Source: Sysuimicrobium calidum (GTDB lineage Bacteria; Sysuimicrobiota; Sysuimicrobiia; Sysuimicrobiales; Sysuimicrobiaceae). From it: a stretch of DNA of 64,000 nt. The notes under the pieces are model-generated. The model was not told the DNA's origin, ran no database searches, and was given only the letters and a program-made list of their open reading frames with translations. A program made the translations under genes and the position numbers. The DNA is taken from positions 1 to 64,000 of the forward strand of contig JAVKHN010000002.1 of the NCBI GenBank assembly GCA_031459935.1, given 5' to 3'. Each line of letters begins with the position of its first letter. The first letter of the stretch is position 1. Below, in pieces: positions 1 to 8,939 of the stretch.

Positions 1-1869
1 TGTGGCCTGGGGTGCGCGGTTTGGGTGGACGTGCGGGACGGGGAGGTAGTACGGATCCGGGCGCGAGAGCACCGGGCCCTCAACGATGTCTGGCTGTGCG
101 ATCTGGGCTTCTTCGGGTACGACTACATCAACCGCCCGGACCGGCTGCGTACGCCGTACGTGCGGCGCGAGGGGAAGCTGGAGCCCTGCAGCTGGGACGA
201 GGCCCTGGAGCTGGTGGCGCGTCAGCTCCGGGAGGCGGCTCCGGACGGCATCGGAGCCCTGGGTGGGGAACGCCTCACCCTGGAGGAGGCCTACCTTCTG
301 AGCCGGCTGGTGCGTACCCTGGGCTCCAACAACCTGGACTTCCGGGTGGACACCCTGCACCCGCTCCCCACCCGGGACTGGGCCTGGGGGATGGAGGGGT
401 TGGAAGGTGGGGAGGTGGCGGACCCGGATAGCCGCCAGCGAGGCCTCGGGCCCCGATCCGCCGGCGGCCCAGTGGACCAGCTGGAGCTCGTACAGACCCT
501 GGTGCTCGTGGGCTGCGACCTCTCGGAGGAGTACCCGGTGTTGTGGCTGCGCGCCAAGCGCGCCCTGGACCGAGGTGCGAGCGCGGTGGTATTGGCCCCC
601 AAGCGACTGGAGATCGAGCGGTACTGCTCGCACCCCATCCTCCACCGGTACGGGCACGAGCACCGGCTGCTCCTGGCCCTGGCGCGTTTGGTGCGAGACC
701 GGATGACGCAGCCTCAAGCAGCGGAGGCCCTGGAGGAGGTGGACGTGGACGTGGTGGCCCGGCAGGCCGGGGTTTCCGCGGAGGCCCTGGAGCGGGCCGC
801 GGAGGCGTTGCGACAGGGCCCCGTGGCCATCTTCGTGGGTCGCATGAGCCTGATGGGCCCGAACGCGGAGCGGGTGCTCCGGGCTGCCAACACCCTACGG
901 GCCCTGTGCGGAGGAACGCTTTCGCTCTTGCAGGGCCGGGGTAGCGCCATCGGAGCCGCCATCGCGGGCATGGCGCCGGATGTATTGCCGGGTCTGCTAT
1001 CCCTGGACGATCCGGAGGCCCGTGCCCGGATCGAATCCGTCTGGGGCGTTCAGCCGCCTCCCAGGCCTGGCCTCGATACGGTGGGGATGCTGCAGGCGGC
1101 CGCACGGGGAGAGCTTCGGGTCCTGTACGTGGCAGGGGCGGATCCCGCCCGGGACTTCCCCGATGCAGCCCTGTGGGCCCGGGCCCGGGCTCATCTGTTC
1201 CTGGTGGCAACGGATCTGTTCTGGACGGAGACCGCAAGAACCGCAGACGTGGTGCTCCCGGCCCTGGCAGGTGCGGAGCGGCCGGGGACGGTGGGCAACA
1301 TCGAGGGCAGGCCGCAGCGCACGGAGCAGGCCCGACTGGGCCCGGAGGGTGCCTGGGCCGATGGCACCATCCTGCAGGCCCTCGCCGCCCACCTCGGGCT
1401 TTCCCTGACGTACCCCGACCCTGAGGCCGTTTTCGAGGAGATGCGCCGGGTGATCCCGGGGCTTGAACTGGACCGCCCGTATCCCATCCCGCGCCGCACA
1501 CCCCGCATCGAGCCCGTGGACCTCGAAGGGCCGGGGATCGAGGGCGAAGGGCTGGTGCTCGTGCCCGTGCCGCGGCTCTTTCGCCAGGGCGAGATGGCAG
1601 AACGGTGCCGGGGGATCCCCGAGCTCGTGGGCGAGCCCTTCGCGGTTCTCCACCCACTGGACGCGGCATCGGTGGGCCTTCGGGATGGAGATGCAATGGA
1701 ACTGGACGTGGACGGCACCCCGGCCGCGGTGCGGTGCCGGGTATCCCGGGAGACTCTGCCGGGACAGGTACTGGTCCCCATGGGGTTTCGGGAGCTCCCG
1801 TTGAGCCGCTGGGGCGTCTTTCGTAAGTTGGTGCGGGCCCGGGTGCGGGCCCTGGAGGGAGTGCGGTGA
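1..1869 (+). CDS. nuoG: NADH-quinone oxidoreductase subunit G (5' truncated by window)
   Basis: Catalytic-type molybdopterin-oxidoreductase half of complex I subunit G; the peripheral arm carries electrons from NADH toward quinone. The frame is open from base 1 and starts in a cysteine motif (CGLGCAVWVDV), so the N-terminal ferredoxin-like Fe-S region lies upstream of the window. About 622 residues are visible. The middle part has the usual alternating Rossmann-like segments (VLVGCDLSEEYPVLWLRAKRA; VLYVAGADPARDFPDAALW), and the C-terminus resembles the molybdopterin-dinucleotide-binding barrel. The stop overlaps the nuoH GTG by 4 nt. An in-frame GTG at 25 exists but falls inside the conserved cysteine region and is not a start. 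Confidence 0.88.
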   Translation, partial: CGLGCAVWVDVRDGEVVRIRAREHRALNDVWLCDLGFFGYDYINRPDRLRTPYVRREGKLEPCSWDEALELVARQLREAAPDGIGALGGERLTLEEAYLLSRLVRTLGSNNLDFRVDTLHPLPTRDWAWGMEGLEGGEVADPDSRQRGLGPRSAGGPVDQLELVQTLVLVGCDLSEEYPVLWLRAKRALDRGASAVVLAPKRLEIERYCSHPILHRYGHEHRLLLALARLVRDRMTQPQAAEALEEVDVDVVARQAGVSAEALERAAEALRQGPVAIFVGRMSLMGPNAERVLRAANTLRALCGGTLSLLQGRGSAIGAAIAGMAPDVLPGLLSLDDPEARARIESVWGVQPPPRPGLDTVGMLQAAARGELRVLYVAGADPARDFPDAALWARARAHLFLVATDLFWTETARTADVVLPALAGAERPGTVGNIEGRPQRTEQARLGPEGAWADGTILQALAAHLGLSLTYPDPEAVFEEMRRVIPGLELDRPYPIPRRTPRIEPVDLEGPGIEGEGLVLVPVPRLFRQGEMAERCRGIPELVGEPFAVLHPLDAASVGLRDGDAMELDVDGTPAAVRCRVSRETLPGQVLVPMGFRELPLSRWGVFRKLVRARVRALEGVR

Positions 1870-2837
1870 CGCTGGTGCTGGAGGCTGCCGCGAAAAGCGC
1901 TCTGCTGGCGTTTCTGCTCCTCACCGCCACCGCCTACACGGTCTTCTTGGAGCGGCGGCTCCTGGGCAGGTTCCACCATCGCATCGGGCCCAACCGGGTG
2001 GGTCCGTGGGGCCTGCTGCAACCCCTGGCGGACGGCATCAAGCTGCTGGCCAAGGAGGACTTCATGCCCCGGGCCGCGGACCGGGTGGTGTATCTCGCAG
2101 CTCCCCTCCTCGTCCTGGTGGCGACCCTGTTCGCGTACGCGGTGATCCCCTTCGGCCCGCCCGTGGAGCTGGCCGGCCGCCGGATCCACCTGTACATCGC
2201 GAACCCGAACGCGGGAATCCTCCTGGTGCTGGGGGCCTCCTCCATCGGAGTATACGGCCTCATCCTGGGAGGGTGGTCCTCCAACAGTAAGTACGCCCTG
2301 CTGGGGAGCCTGCGGAGCGCGGCTCAGGTGGTGAGCTACGAGCTGGCGTGGGGGCTATCGGCCCTGAGCGTGGTGTTGACCGCGGGCACCCTGAGCCTCG
2401 TGGAGATCGTGGAGGCGCAGCAGGAACTGTGGTTCGTCGTCAAGCAACCCCTGGCCTTCGTGGTGTTCTTCCTCTCGGCCCTGGCGGAGACCAACCGGGC
2501 GCCCTTTGACCTCCCGGAGGCGGAACAGGAGCTCATCGCGGGCTACCACACGGAGTACGGTGGGCTCAAGTTCGTAATGTTCTACATCGCGGAGTACCTC
2601 GCCATCATCACCCAGAGCGCGCTTACGACCCTCCTGTTCTTCGGCGGTTGGCTAGGACCGGTGCTGCCCGGGGTGGTGTGGTTCCTCCTGAAGACAGCGG
2701 CCTTCGTGGGGGTGTTCATCTGGATCCGGGCCACGGTTCCCCGGGTGCGGTATGATCACCTCATGGGGCTGAGCTGGAAGCTGTTGATCCCGCTTGCCCT
2801 CGCAAACCTCGTGGTCACCTCGTTGTTCGTGGTCTAG
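1866..2837 (+). CDS. nuoH: NADH-quinone oxidoreductase subunit H
   Basis: Membrane subunit of complex I that forms part of the quinone-binding chamber at the joint of the two arms. 323 residues, normal family length, with about eight hydrophobic segments. Family signatures are visible: RIGPNRVGPWGLLQPLADGI near residue 40, and AETNRAPFDLPEAEQELIAG then YHTEYGGLKFVMFYIAEY around 205-240. The GTG start overlaps the nuoG stop, showing translational coupling. It is followed 9 nt later by nuoI with a strong AGGAGGGGG site. Confidence 0.96.
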   Translation: MTLVLEAAAKSALLAFLLLTATAYTVFLERRLLGRFHHRIGPNRVGPWGLLQPLADGIKLLAKEDFMPRAADRVVYLAAPLLVLVATLFAYAVIPFGPPVELAGRRIHLYIANPNAGILLVLGASSIGVYGLILGGWSSNSKYALLGSLRSAAQVVSYELAWGLSALSVVLTAGTLSLVEIVEAQQELWFVVKQPLAFVVFFLSALAETNRAPFDLPEAEQELIAGYHTEYGGLKFVMFYIAEYLAIITQSALTTLLFFGGWLGPVLPGVVWFLLKTAAFVGVFIWIRATVPRVRYDHLMGLSWKLLIPLALANLVVTSLFVV

Positions 2838-2846
2838 GAGGGGGCT

Positions 2847-3332
2847 GTGAACCAAACGATCCGGCGTGCGGTGGTGGAGGGCGCAGCGATCCTGAGAGGA
2901 CTGGGGGTGACTGCGCGGTACCTGTTCCGGCGCCCCGTCACCCTCCAGTATCCGGAGCAGCGGCCCCGGATCCCGCCCCAGTTCAAGGGGCGCCACTGGC
3001 TCACCCTGTACGAGGACGGGGATGAGCGGTGCGTGGGCTGTGAGCTGTGCGCCATCGTGTGCCCAGCCCAGGCCATCTACGTGAAACCCGCGGAGAACAC
3101 CCCTGAGAAGCGCGTGAGCAAGGGAGAGCGGTACGCGGAGGAATTCCAGATCAACATGCTCCGGTGTATCTTCTGTGGGTTCTGCGAGGAAGCCTGCCCC
3201 ACGGGGGCCATCGTCCTGGGACACGACTTCGAGCTGGCGGATTACTCCCGAGAGGCCCTCATCTACACGAAGGAGATGCTCACGGAGCCGTATCCGGGAG
3301 CTTCGGGACGGGATCCCCGTCGGGAGGTCTAG
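2847..3332 (+). CDS. nuoI: NADH-quinone oxidoreductase subunit I
   Basis: Peripheral-arm ferredoxin subunit holding the two [4Fe-4S] clusters (N6a/N6b) that hand electrons to the terminal cluster near quinone. 161 residues. Both cluster motifs are complete: CVGCELCAIVCPAQAI near residue 60 and CIFCGFCEEACPTGAI near residue 107. GTG start 9 nt after the nuoH stop with a purine-rich ribosome site just before it. Lies in the nuoG-N operon and is followed at once by nuoJ. Confidence 0.96.
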   Translation: MNQTIRRAVVEGAAILRGLGVTARYLFRRPVTLQYPEQRPRIPPQFKGRHWLTLYEDGDERCVGCELCAIVCPAQAIYVKPAENTPEKRVSKGERYAEEFQINMLRCIFCGFCEEACPTGAIVLGHDFELADYSREALIYTKEMLTEPYPGASGRDPRREV

Positions 3333-3333
3333 G

Positions 3334-3903
3334 ATGGAGTCCGTGCTCTTCGTGGTGGCGGCTGCGTTGAGCCTGGCGGGCGGGGTGGGCGTGGTGGCGG
3401 CCCGGGCTCCCGTGCACAGTGCCCTGAGCCTCCTGGTGGTCCTGGTTTCCCTCGCGGTGCTCTACCTCACGCTCCTGGCAGAGTTCGTGGCGGTGCTACA
3501 GGTCATCGTCTACGCGGGGGCCATCCTGGTTCTCTTCCTCTTCGTGATCATGCTCCTCCATGCCCACAATCCTGATCTGCGGCCATCTCCCGGGCCCGGG
3601 CGGCTCCACGGGGCGGTCGCGATCGCTTCCGGAGGGGCGCTGGTTGCGCTCGTGGCCTTCGCGGTCCTGCGGGAACTCGGCCGTGGCACGGCGGAGGTGC
3701 CCGTGGCCGCGGGATTCGGCACGGCTCCAGCCATCGGCCGGGAACTGCTCACCACCTTCGTCCTCCCGTTTGAGCTGGCGGGCGTGCTGCTGCTGGTGGG
3801 GATGGTGGCAGGGATCGTTCTGGGAAAGGCCCCCGAGCGCCGGGTTTCTGAGCGGACGGAGGCGCGGCGCGAGGAGGTCCTGCTCACGAGGGGCAGGCGA
3901 TGA
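3334..3903 (+). CDS. nuoJ: NADH-quinone oxidoreductase subunit J
   Basis: Membrane-arm subunit of complex I. 189 residues from the ATG at 3334, one base after the nuoI stop; the open frame extends upstream to 3175 but that part only shadows nuoI. Five hydrophobic helices are visible, with the conserved segment FVAVLQVIVYAGAILVLFLFVIMLL around residues 50-75 that contains the pi-bulge helix of the family. Its TGA overlaps the nuoK ATG (ATGA). Confidence 0.93.
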   Translation: MESVLFVVAAALSLAGGVGVVAARAPVHSALSLLVVLVSLAVLYLTLLAEFVAVLQVIVYAGAILVLFLFVIMLLHAHNPDLRPSPGPGRLHGAVAIASGGALVALVAFAVLRELGRGTAEVPVAAGFGTAPAIGRELLTTFVLPFELAGVLLLVGMVAGIVLGKAPERRVSERTEARREEVLLTRGRR

Positions 3904-4205
3904 CGGTCCCCCCCTCCGCGTACGTGCTCCTGAGCATCCTCCTGTTTGTGCTGGGAGGGCTCGGGGTCCTCCTGCGCCGCACCGCCCTCATCGTGTTCAT
4001 GTCCATCGAGCTCATGCTGAACTCCGTGAACCTGGCTTTTCTGAGCTTTGCCCGGATGCACGGGGACCTCTCCGGGCAGCTGGTGGTCTTCTTCGTGCTG
4101 GTGATAGCCGCGGTGGAGGTGGTGGTGGGCCTTGCCATGCTCATCGCCCTCTTTCGCACCCACCGGGCCGTGGACGTGGACGAGATGGATCTCCTGCGAG
4201 GCTAG
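3900..4205 (+). CDS. nuoK: NADH-quinone oxidoreductase subunit K
   Basis: Small antiporter-like membrane subunit of complex I. 101 residues with three transmembrane helices, as expected. The conserved buried acidic residues lie in SIELMLNSVNLAF (helix 2) and in AAVEVVVGLAMLIALFR (helix 3). The start overlaps the nuoJ stop by 4 nt, and nuoL begins 2 nt after its stop. Confidence 0.96.
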   Translation: MTVPPSAYVLLSILLFVLGGLGVLLRRTALIVFMSIELMLNSVNLAFLSFARMHGDLSGQLVVFFVLVIAAVEVVVGLAMLIALFRTHRAVDVDEMDLLRG

Positions 4206-4207
4206 AG

Positions 4208-6067
4208 ATGGAGTGGGTGGTGGTGGGCATCGTGGCGTTGCCGCTTGCGGGCGCGGTGACAAACGGCCTGGTGGGGGGTCGGCTGTCTGCCCGGGCGGTG
4301 AGCTGGGTCGGATGCCTGGTGGTCCTGGGGGCCTTTGGGCTAGGGATCCTGGGGATTCGGGATTTGAGCGCGGCATCGCCGCAGACCGCGCTGCGCGCGG
4401 TCCTCTGGGAGTGGATCGTCTCGGGGGACTTCCGGGTAGCTTGGGAGCTGCAGCTGGATCGCCTTGCCGCGGTGATGGTCCTGGTGGTCACGGGGGTGGG
4501 GTTTTTGATCCACGTGTACTCCGTGGGCTACATGCGCGGCGAGGAGGCCATTAGCCGTTACTTCACCTACCTGAACCTCTTCGTGGCCTCCATGCTCCTT
4601 CTGGTCCTGGGAGGAAACCTGCTGGTGCTCTTCGTGGGGTGGGAGCTTGTGGGGCTGTGCAGCTACCTGCTCATCGGGTTCTGGTTCGAGCGGGAGCCTG
4701 CTGCCGCCGCGGGCCGCAAGGCGTTCGTCACCAACCGCATCGGAGACGCGGCGTTCTTGCTGGGCCTGTGCCTGCTGTTTGTGATCTTCCAGACCCTGGA
4801 CTTCGAGGCGATCCGAGAACGCCTGCCGCAGGCCCCTCCGGGTGCTCTCACCGTTGCGGCCCTGCTGCTCTTCGCGGGCGCCACGGGGAAGTCCGCGCAG
4901 CTGCCCCTGTACGTGTGGCTCCCGGATGCCATGGAGGGCCCCACACCGGTCTCCGCCCTCATCCACGCGGCCACCATGGTCACCGCGGGCGTGTACCTGG
5001 TGGCCCGGCTGTGGCCCCTCTACCTGGCGAGCGGCGTGCTTCCCGTGGTGGCCGCGGTGGGAGCCAGTACGGCCCTCTTTGCCGCCACCGTGGCCGTGGG
5101 CCAGACGGATCTCAAGCGCGTTCTCGCGTACTCCACCATCAGCCAGATCGGGTACATGTTCCTGGGGCTGGGGGCGGGCTCCGCGGTGGCCGGGATGTTC
5201 CACCTCACCGCCCATGCCTTCTTCAAGGCCCTTCTGTTTCTGAGTGCCGGGAGCGTGATGCACGCCATGCACGACCTCATCGACATGCGGCGGCTGGGAG
5301 GGTTGGGGCGAGCTATGCCCTTCACCGCGGCCAGTTTCCTGGTGGGCGCCTTGAGCCTGAGCGGGATCCCCCCCTTTGTGGGGTTCTTCAGCAAGGAACA
5401 CATCCTGGCCGCAGCCCGTGCGCACAGCCTCGTCGCTCTGTGGGGGGTAGGGGTCCTCACCGCGGGAATCACGGCCCTCTACATCACCCGGGCCGCGGTT
5501 CTCACCTTCGCGGGCCCCCCCGCGGATCCGGCGCGCCACCCGCACGAGGCTCCCCCCGTGATGCGCTGGCCGATGGGGGTTTTGCTCGTGCTCTCCGCGG
5601 TGGGCGGATTCCTGGGCGCGAAGGCGTTGGGCGCTCCCTTCGATCGGTTCCTGGCAGCCGCCTTCGAGCCGGAGGTGAAGCCCTCCCCCGAATCGGAAGC
5701 CTTCGGCGAGCTTGTCCTGGGGCTTGCCTCCGTGGGGGCGGCGCTCGCGGGCATCGCGGTGGGATGGCTTGCGTACCGTGGGCGCCGGATGCCGGAGCTC
5801 GGGGCACTGGGGCAGGCGTTGAGCCGGCAGTGGTATGTGGAGGACCTCTACCAGGCGGTCCTCGTGCGGCCCGCCCGGGCGCTCGCGCGCTTCTGCGCCC
5901 AGACGGTGGACCTCCACTGGATTGACGGGGCCGCAAACGGTCTGGCGGCCATGGTGGGCGCTCTGGGGACAGGCGTGCGGCGGTGGCAGACGGGGTACGT
6001 GCGGCAGTACGCGGCCCTGTTCCTGGTGGGGACCGTGCTCGCGGTGGCCTACTGGTTGGTACGATGA
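4208..6067 (+). CDS. nuoL: NADH-quinone oxidoreductase subunit L
   Basis: Distal proton-pumping, Mrp-antiporter-like subunit of complex I. 619 residues from the ATG at 4208; the open frame runs back to 3560 but that part shadows nuoJ/nuoK. About 14-16 hydrophobic segments are present. Conserved features are GWELVGLCSYLLIGFW (key Glu of helix 5), PLYVWLPDAMEGPTPVSALIHAATM (helix 7 Lys/His region) and the discontinuous helix region around AYSTISQIGYM. Its TGA overlaps the nuoM ATG. Confidence 0.96.
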   Translation: MEWVVVGIVALPLAGAVTNGLVGGRLSARAVSWVGCLVVLGAFGLGILGIRDLSAASPQTALRAVLWEWIVSGDFRVAWELQLDRLAAVMVLVVTGVGFLIHVYSVGYMRGEEAISRYFTYLNLFVASMLLLVLGGNLLVLFVGWELVGLCSYLLIGFWFEREPAAAAGRKAFVTNRIGDAAFLLGLCLLFVIFQTLDFEAIRERLPQAPPGALTVAALLLFAGATGKSAQLPLYVWLPDAMEGPTPVSALIHAATMVTAGVYLVARLWPLYLASGVLPVVAAVGASTALFAATVAVGQTDLKRVLAYSTISQIGYMFLGLGAGSAVAGMFHLTAHAFFKALLFLSAGSVMHAMHDLIDMRRLGGLGRAMPFTAASFLVGALSLSGIPPFVGFFSKEHILAAARAHSLVALWGVGVLTAGITALYITRAAVLTFAGPPADPARHPHEAPPVMRWPMGVLLVLSAVGGFLGAKALGAPFDRFLAAAFEPEVKPSPESEAFGELVLGLASVGAALAGIAVGWLAYRGRRMPELGALGQALSRQWYVEDLYQAVLVRPARALARFCAQTVDLHWIDGAANGLAAMVGALGTGVRRWQTGYVRQYAALFLVGTVLAVAYWLVR

Positions 6068-7530
6068 TGCTCTCGGCCCTCGTGCTTCTCCCCATCCTGG
6101 GCTCCGTGGTGGTGATGCTCCTCCCCCGGCGGGAGGAGCTGCTGCGGGCGGTGGCCTCCATCACGTTCCTCCTCACGCTCGCGCTCGCCGCGTGGCTGTT
6201 TTGGGCCTTCCCGCCCGAAGAGAGGGGATTCCGGTGGGTGGAGCGGGTCCCGTGGATCCCCGCTTTGGGGGCCAGCTACCAGCTCGGGGTGGATGGGATC
6301 TCGCTTCTGCTCGTTCTGCTCACCGCCTTCCTCTTCCCCGTGGCGCTGCTGGGAACCTGGGACGCGGTGCGCCAACGGGTCAAAGAATACCTGAGCCTCC
6401 TGCTGCTCCTGGAAGGAGCGATCCTGGGCACCTTCCTCGCCCTGGACCTCGTGCTCTTCTACGTGTTCTGGGAGGCGGTGCTCATCCCCATGTACTTCCT
6501 CATCGGGCTGTGGGGCGGGGAGCGGCGGAGGTATGCGGCCGTGAAGTTCTTCCTGTTCACCATGGCGGGCAGCGTGCTGATGCTGCTCGGCATCATCGTC
6601 CTGTACCTGCGCACGGGCACGTTTGACGTCCTGCGCCTGCTCCAGACCCCACTCCCGCCGCAGGACCAGCGGTGGCTGTTCTGGGCCTTCACCGCGGCCT
6701 TCGCCATCAAGGTTCCCCTCTTTCCTCTGCACACCTGGCTCCCGGATGCCCACGTGGAGGCTCCCACCGCGGGCTCCGTGATCCTGGCGGGCCTTCTGCT
6801 GAAGATGGGGGCGTACGGACTGCTGCGCTACGGCCTCGGGCTTTTCCCCCAGGCGGCCCGGGAGGCGGCTTCGTTGCTCAGCCTCCTCGCCGTGGTGGGG
6901 ATCCTCTACGGGGGTGCTGTGGCCTTCGCGCAACAGGACATCAAGAAGCTCGTGGCGTACTCCTCCATCAGCCACCTGGGGTTCGTGGTCCTCGGCACCT
7001 TCGTCTTCACCCTCCAAGGGATGCACGGCGCTTTGCTGCAGATGGTGAACCACGGCCTCTCCACAGGGGGCTTGTTCCTGTTGGTGGGCGTGCTCTACGA
7101 GCGGGCCCACACGCGACAGATGGATGCCTTCGGAGGCGTCGCAAAGGTGATGCCCACCTTCGCGGCCCTCTCCCTCTTCATCGTGTTTAGCTCCGCGGCC
7201 CTTCCCGGCACCAACGGGTTCGTGGGGGAGTTCCTGGTCCTGTTGGGGACCTTCCGGGCGGACGTGCGGCTCGCGGCGCTGGCGGCGGGCGGGGTGATCC
7301 TCTCCGCGGTCTACCTCTTGTGGATGGCGCAGCGGGTGTATTTCGGCCCCCGGCGGGTCGATCCGGATCGGTTCACCCCCTTAACCTGGAAGGAAGCGAC
7401 CGCCCTCGTGGCCCTGATCCTTGTGATCCTGTGGATCGGGCTGTATCCGAAGCCGTTGTTGGAGCGGAGCGAGGCGGCGCTGAGCCTTCTGAGTGCCCGG
7501 CTGCACGCGGCGGGAGAGGTGGTGCGGTGA
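6064..7530 (+). CDS. nuoM: NADH-quinone oxidoreductase subunit M
   Basis: Second antiporter-like proton-pumping subunit of complex I. 488 residues from the ATG that overlaps the nuoL stop. Signatures are FYVFWEAVLIPMYFLIGLWGG near residue 135, FPLHTWLPDAHVEAPTAGSV near 220 and AYSSISHLGFVVLG near 300. The nuoN GTG overlaps its stop. Gene order L-M-N is standard. Confidence 0.96.
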   Translation: MMLSALVLLPILGSVVVMLLPRREELLRAVASITFLLTLALAAWLFWAFPPEERGFRWVERVPWIPALGASYQLGVDGISLLLVLLTAFLFPVALLGTWDAVRQRVKEYLSLLLLLEGAILGTFLALDLVLFYVFWEAVLIPMYFLIGLWGGERRRYAAVKFFLFTMAGSVLMLLGIIVLYLRTGTFDVLRLLQTPLPPQDQRWLFWAFTAAFAIKVPLFPLHTWLPDAHVEAPTAGSVILAGLLLKMGAYGLLRYGLGLFPQAAREAASLLSLLAVVGILYGGAVAFAQQDIKKLVAYSSISHLGFVVLGTFVFTLQGMHGALLQMVNHGLSTGGLFLLVGVLYERAHTRQMDAFGGVAKVMPTFAALSLFIVFSSAALPGTNGFVGEFLVLLGTFRADVRLAALAAGGVILSAVYLLWMAQRVYFGPRRVDPDRFTPLTWKEATALVALILVILWIGLYPKPLLERSEAALSLLSARLHAAGEVVR

Positions 7531-8939
7531 ACGATCTGCGAACGTTGCTCCCGGAGATCCTGGTAGCCACCGCGGCCACCGCGGTCCTGTTCGCGGACCT
7601 GCCCCTGCGCACCCCCGTGCAGCGTCGGCTCCTCCTGTGGTTGAGTCTCGGGGGCGTCTTCCTGGCCCTGTGGGCCACCTTATCGGAAGCGGCTTCCACC
7701 GCGGCCTTCGACGGCATGATCATCCGGGACGGACTCACCCGCGTGTTCCGGGTCCTGGTCCTGGGAGTGGCGGCGGTGGGTCTGGTGCTCTCCCGCGACT
7801 ACCTGGTCCGGACGGGCCTGGAGCGGGGGGAGTACTACGCGCTGCTGCTCTTCTCGGCTGTGGGAGCGCAGCTGCTGGCCGCATCCCGCAACCTCCTGCT
7901 GACGTTCCTGGCCCTGGAGCTCCTCTCCGTTCCGCTCTATGTGCTCGCGGCCTTTGCCCGGCACCACCGTTCCTCTCAGGAGGCGGGCCTCAAGTACTTC
8001 CTGCTGGGCTCCTTTGCCTCCGGGGTGTTCCTGTACGGGATGGCTCTGGTGTACGGGCAAGCAGGCACCCTGGACCTGGCGCGGCTGGGGGGAGAGGACG
8101 GGCTGCTGCTGCGGCTGGGTGCGGGCCTGCTGCTCGTGGGGCTGGCGTACAAGGCGGCAGTGGTGCCTTTCCACGCCTGGGCTCCGGACGTGTATGAGGG
8201 GTCTCCCATGCCTGCGGCCGCCTACATGTCCGTGATCGCCAAGGTAGGTGCCATCGCGGCTCTGGCGCGGCTGATCCCCCTGGCTCTGCCCGGGCTGGTG
8301 GATCTGTGGCGGCCCTTCGTGGCCGTGTTGAGCGCCATGACCATGGTGGTGGGCAACCTCGGTGCCCTGTGGCAGCGGAACCTCAAGCGTATGCTGGCCT
8401 ACAGCAGCATCGCGCATGCGGGCTACCTCCTCATGGGACTCGCCGCGGGGACCGCCACGGGGCTTGTGGCCTCTGCCTACTATCTCGCCGCGTACGCCCT
8501 CATGCAGCTGGGCGCCTTCGGGGTGTTGGTGCTCCTGGAACGGATGGGACTGGAGGCGGACGAGGTACAGGACCTGGGCGGCCTCGGGGATCGTTCCCCA
8601 GCCCTGGCGGCCGCCTTCGTCCTCTTCATGGCCTCCTTGGTGGGGATTCCCCCCACCGCGGGGTTCGTGGGGAAGTTCTACCTCTTCACCGCGGCTCTGG
8701 AGGCGGGCCTCGGCTGGCTGGCCCTGGTGGGGGTGGCCACCAGTGTGGTCTCCGTGGCGTACTACCTGCGGGCCGCTTACGCGGCGTATGCGGACGAGGG
8801 CCGACCCGGCGTCCGGGTGGTGGGCGGGTGGTGGGCGGGGGCGGGCGTGGCTGTGGCCGCCCTCGGGGTGCTGCTGGGGGGCGTGGTCGGAGGCCCCGTG
8901 ATCCGGTGGGTGCACATCGCTGCGGGAGTGATCCCATGA
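7527..8939 (+). CDS. nuoN: NADH-quinone oxidoreductase subunit N
   Basis: Third antiporter-like subunit of complex I. 470 residues from the GTG at 7527 that overlaps the nuoM stop. The upstream-open frame to 7320 shadows nuoM. About 14 hydrophobic helices; conserved VPFHAWAPDVYEGSPMPAAAY near residue 215 and YSSIAHAGYLLMG near 290. The last codons overlap the ATG of an FAD oxidoreductase, so transcription and probably translation continue into fixC-fixX. Confidence 0.96.
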   Translation: MNDLRTLLPEILVATAATAVLFADLPLRTPVQRRLLLWLSLGGVFLALWATLSEAASTAAFDGMIIRDGLTRVFRVLVLGVAAVGLVLSRDYLVRTGLERGEYYALLLFSAVGAQLLAASRNLLLTFLALELLSVPLYVLAAFARHHRSSQEAGLKYFLLGSFASGVFLYGMALVYGQAGTLDLARLGGEDGLLLRLGAGLLLVGLAYKAAVVPFHAWAPDVYEGSPMPAAAYMSVIAKVGAIAALARLIPLALPGLVDLWRPFVAVLSAMTMVVGNLGALWQRNLKRMLAYSSIAHAGYLLMGLAAGTATGLVASAYYLAAYALMQLGAFGVLVLLERMGLEADEVQDLGGLGDRSPALAAAFVLFMASLVGIPPTAGFVGKFYLFTAALEAGLGWLALVGVATSVVSVAYYLRAAYAAYADEGRPGVRVVGGWWAGAGVAVAALGVLLGGVVGGPVIRWVHIAAGVIP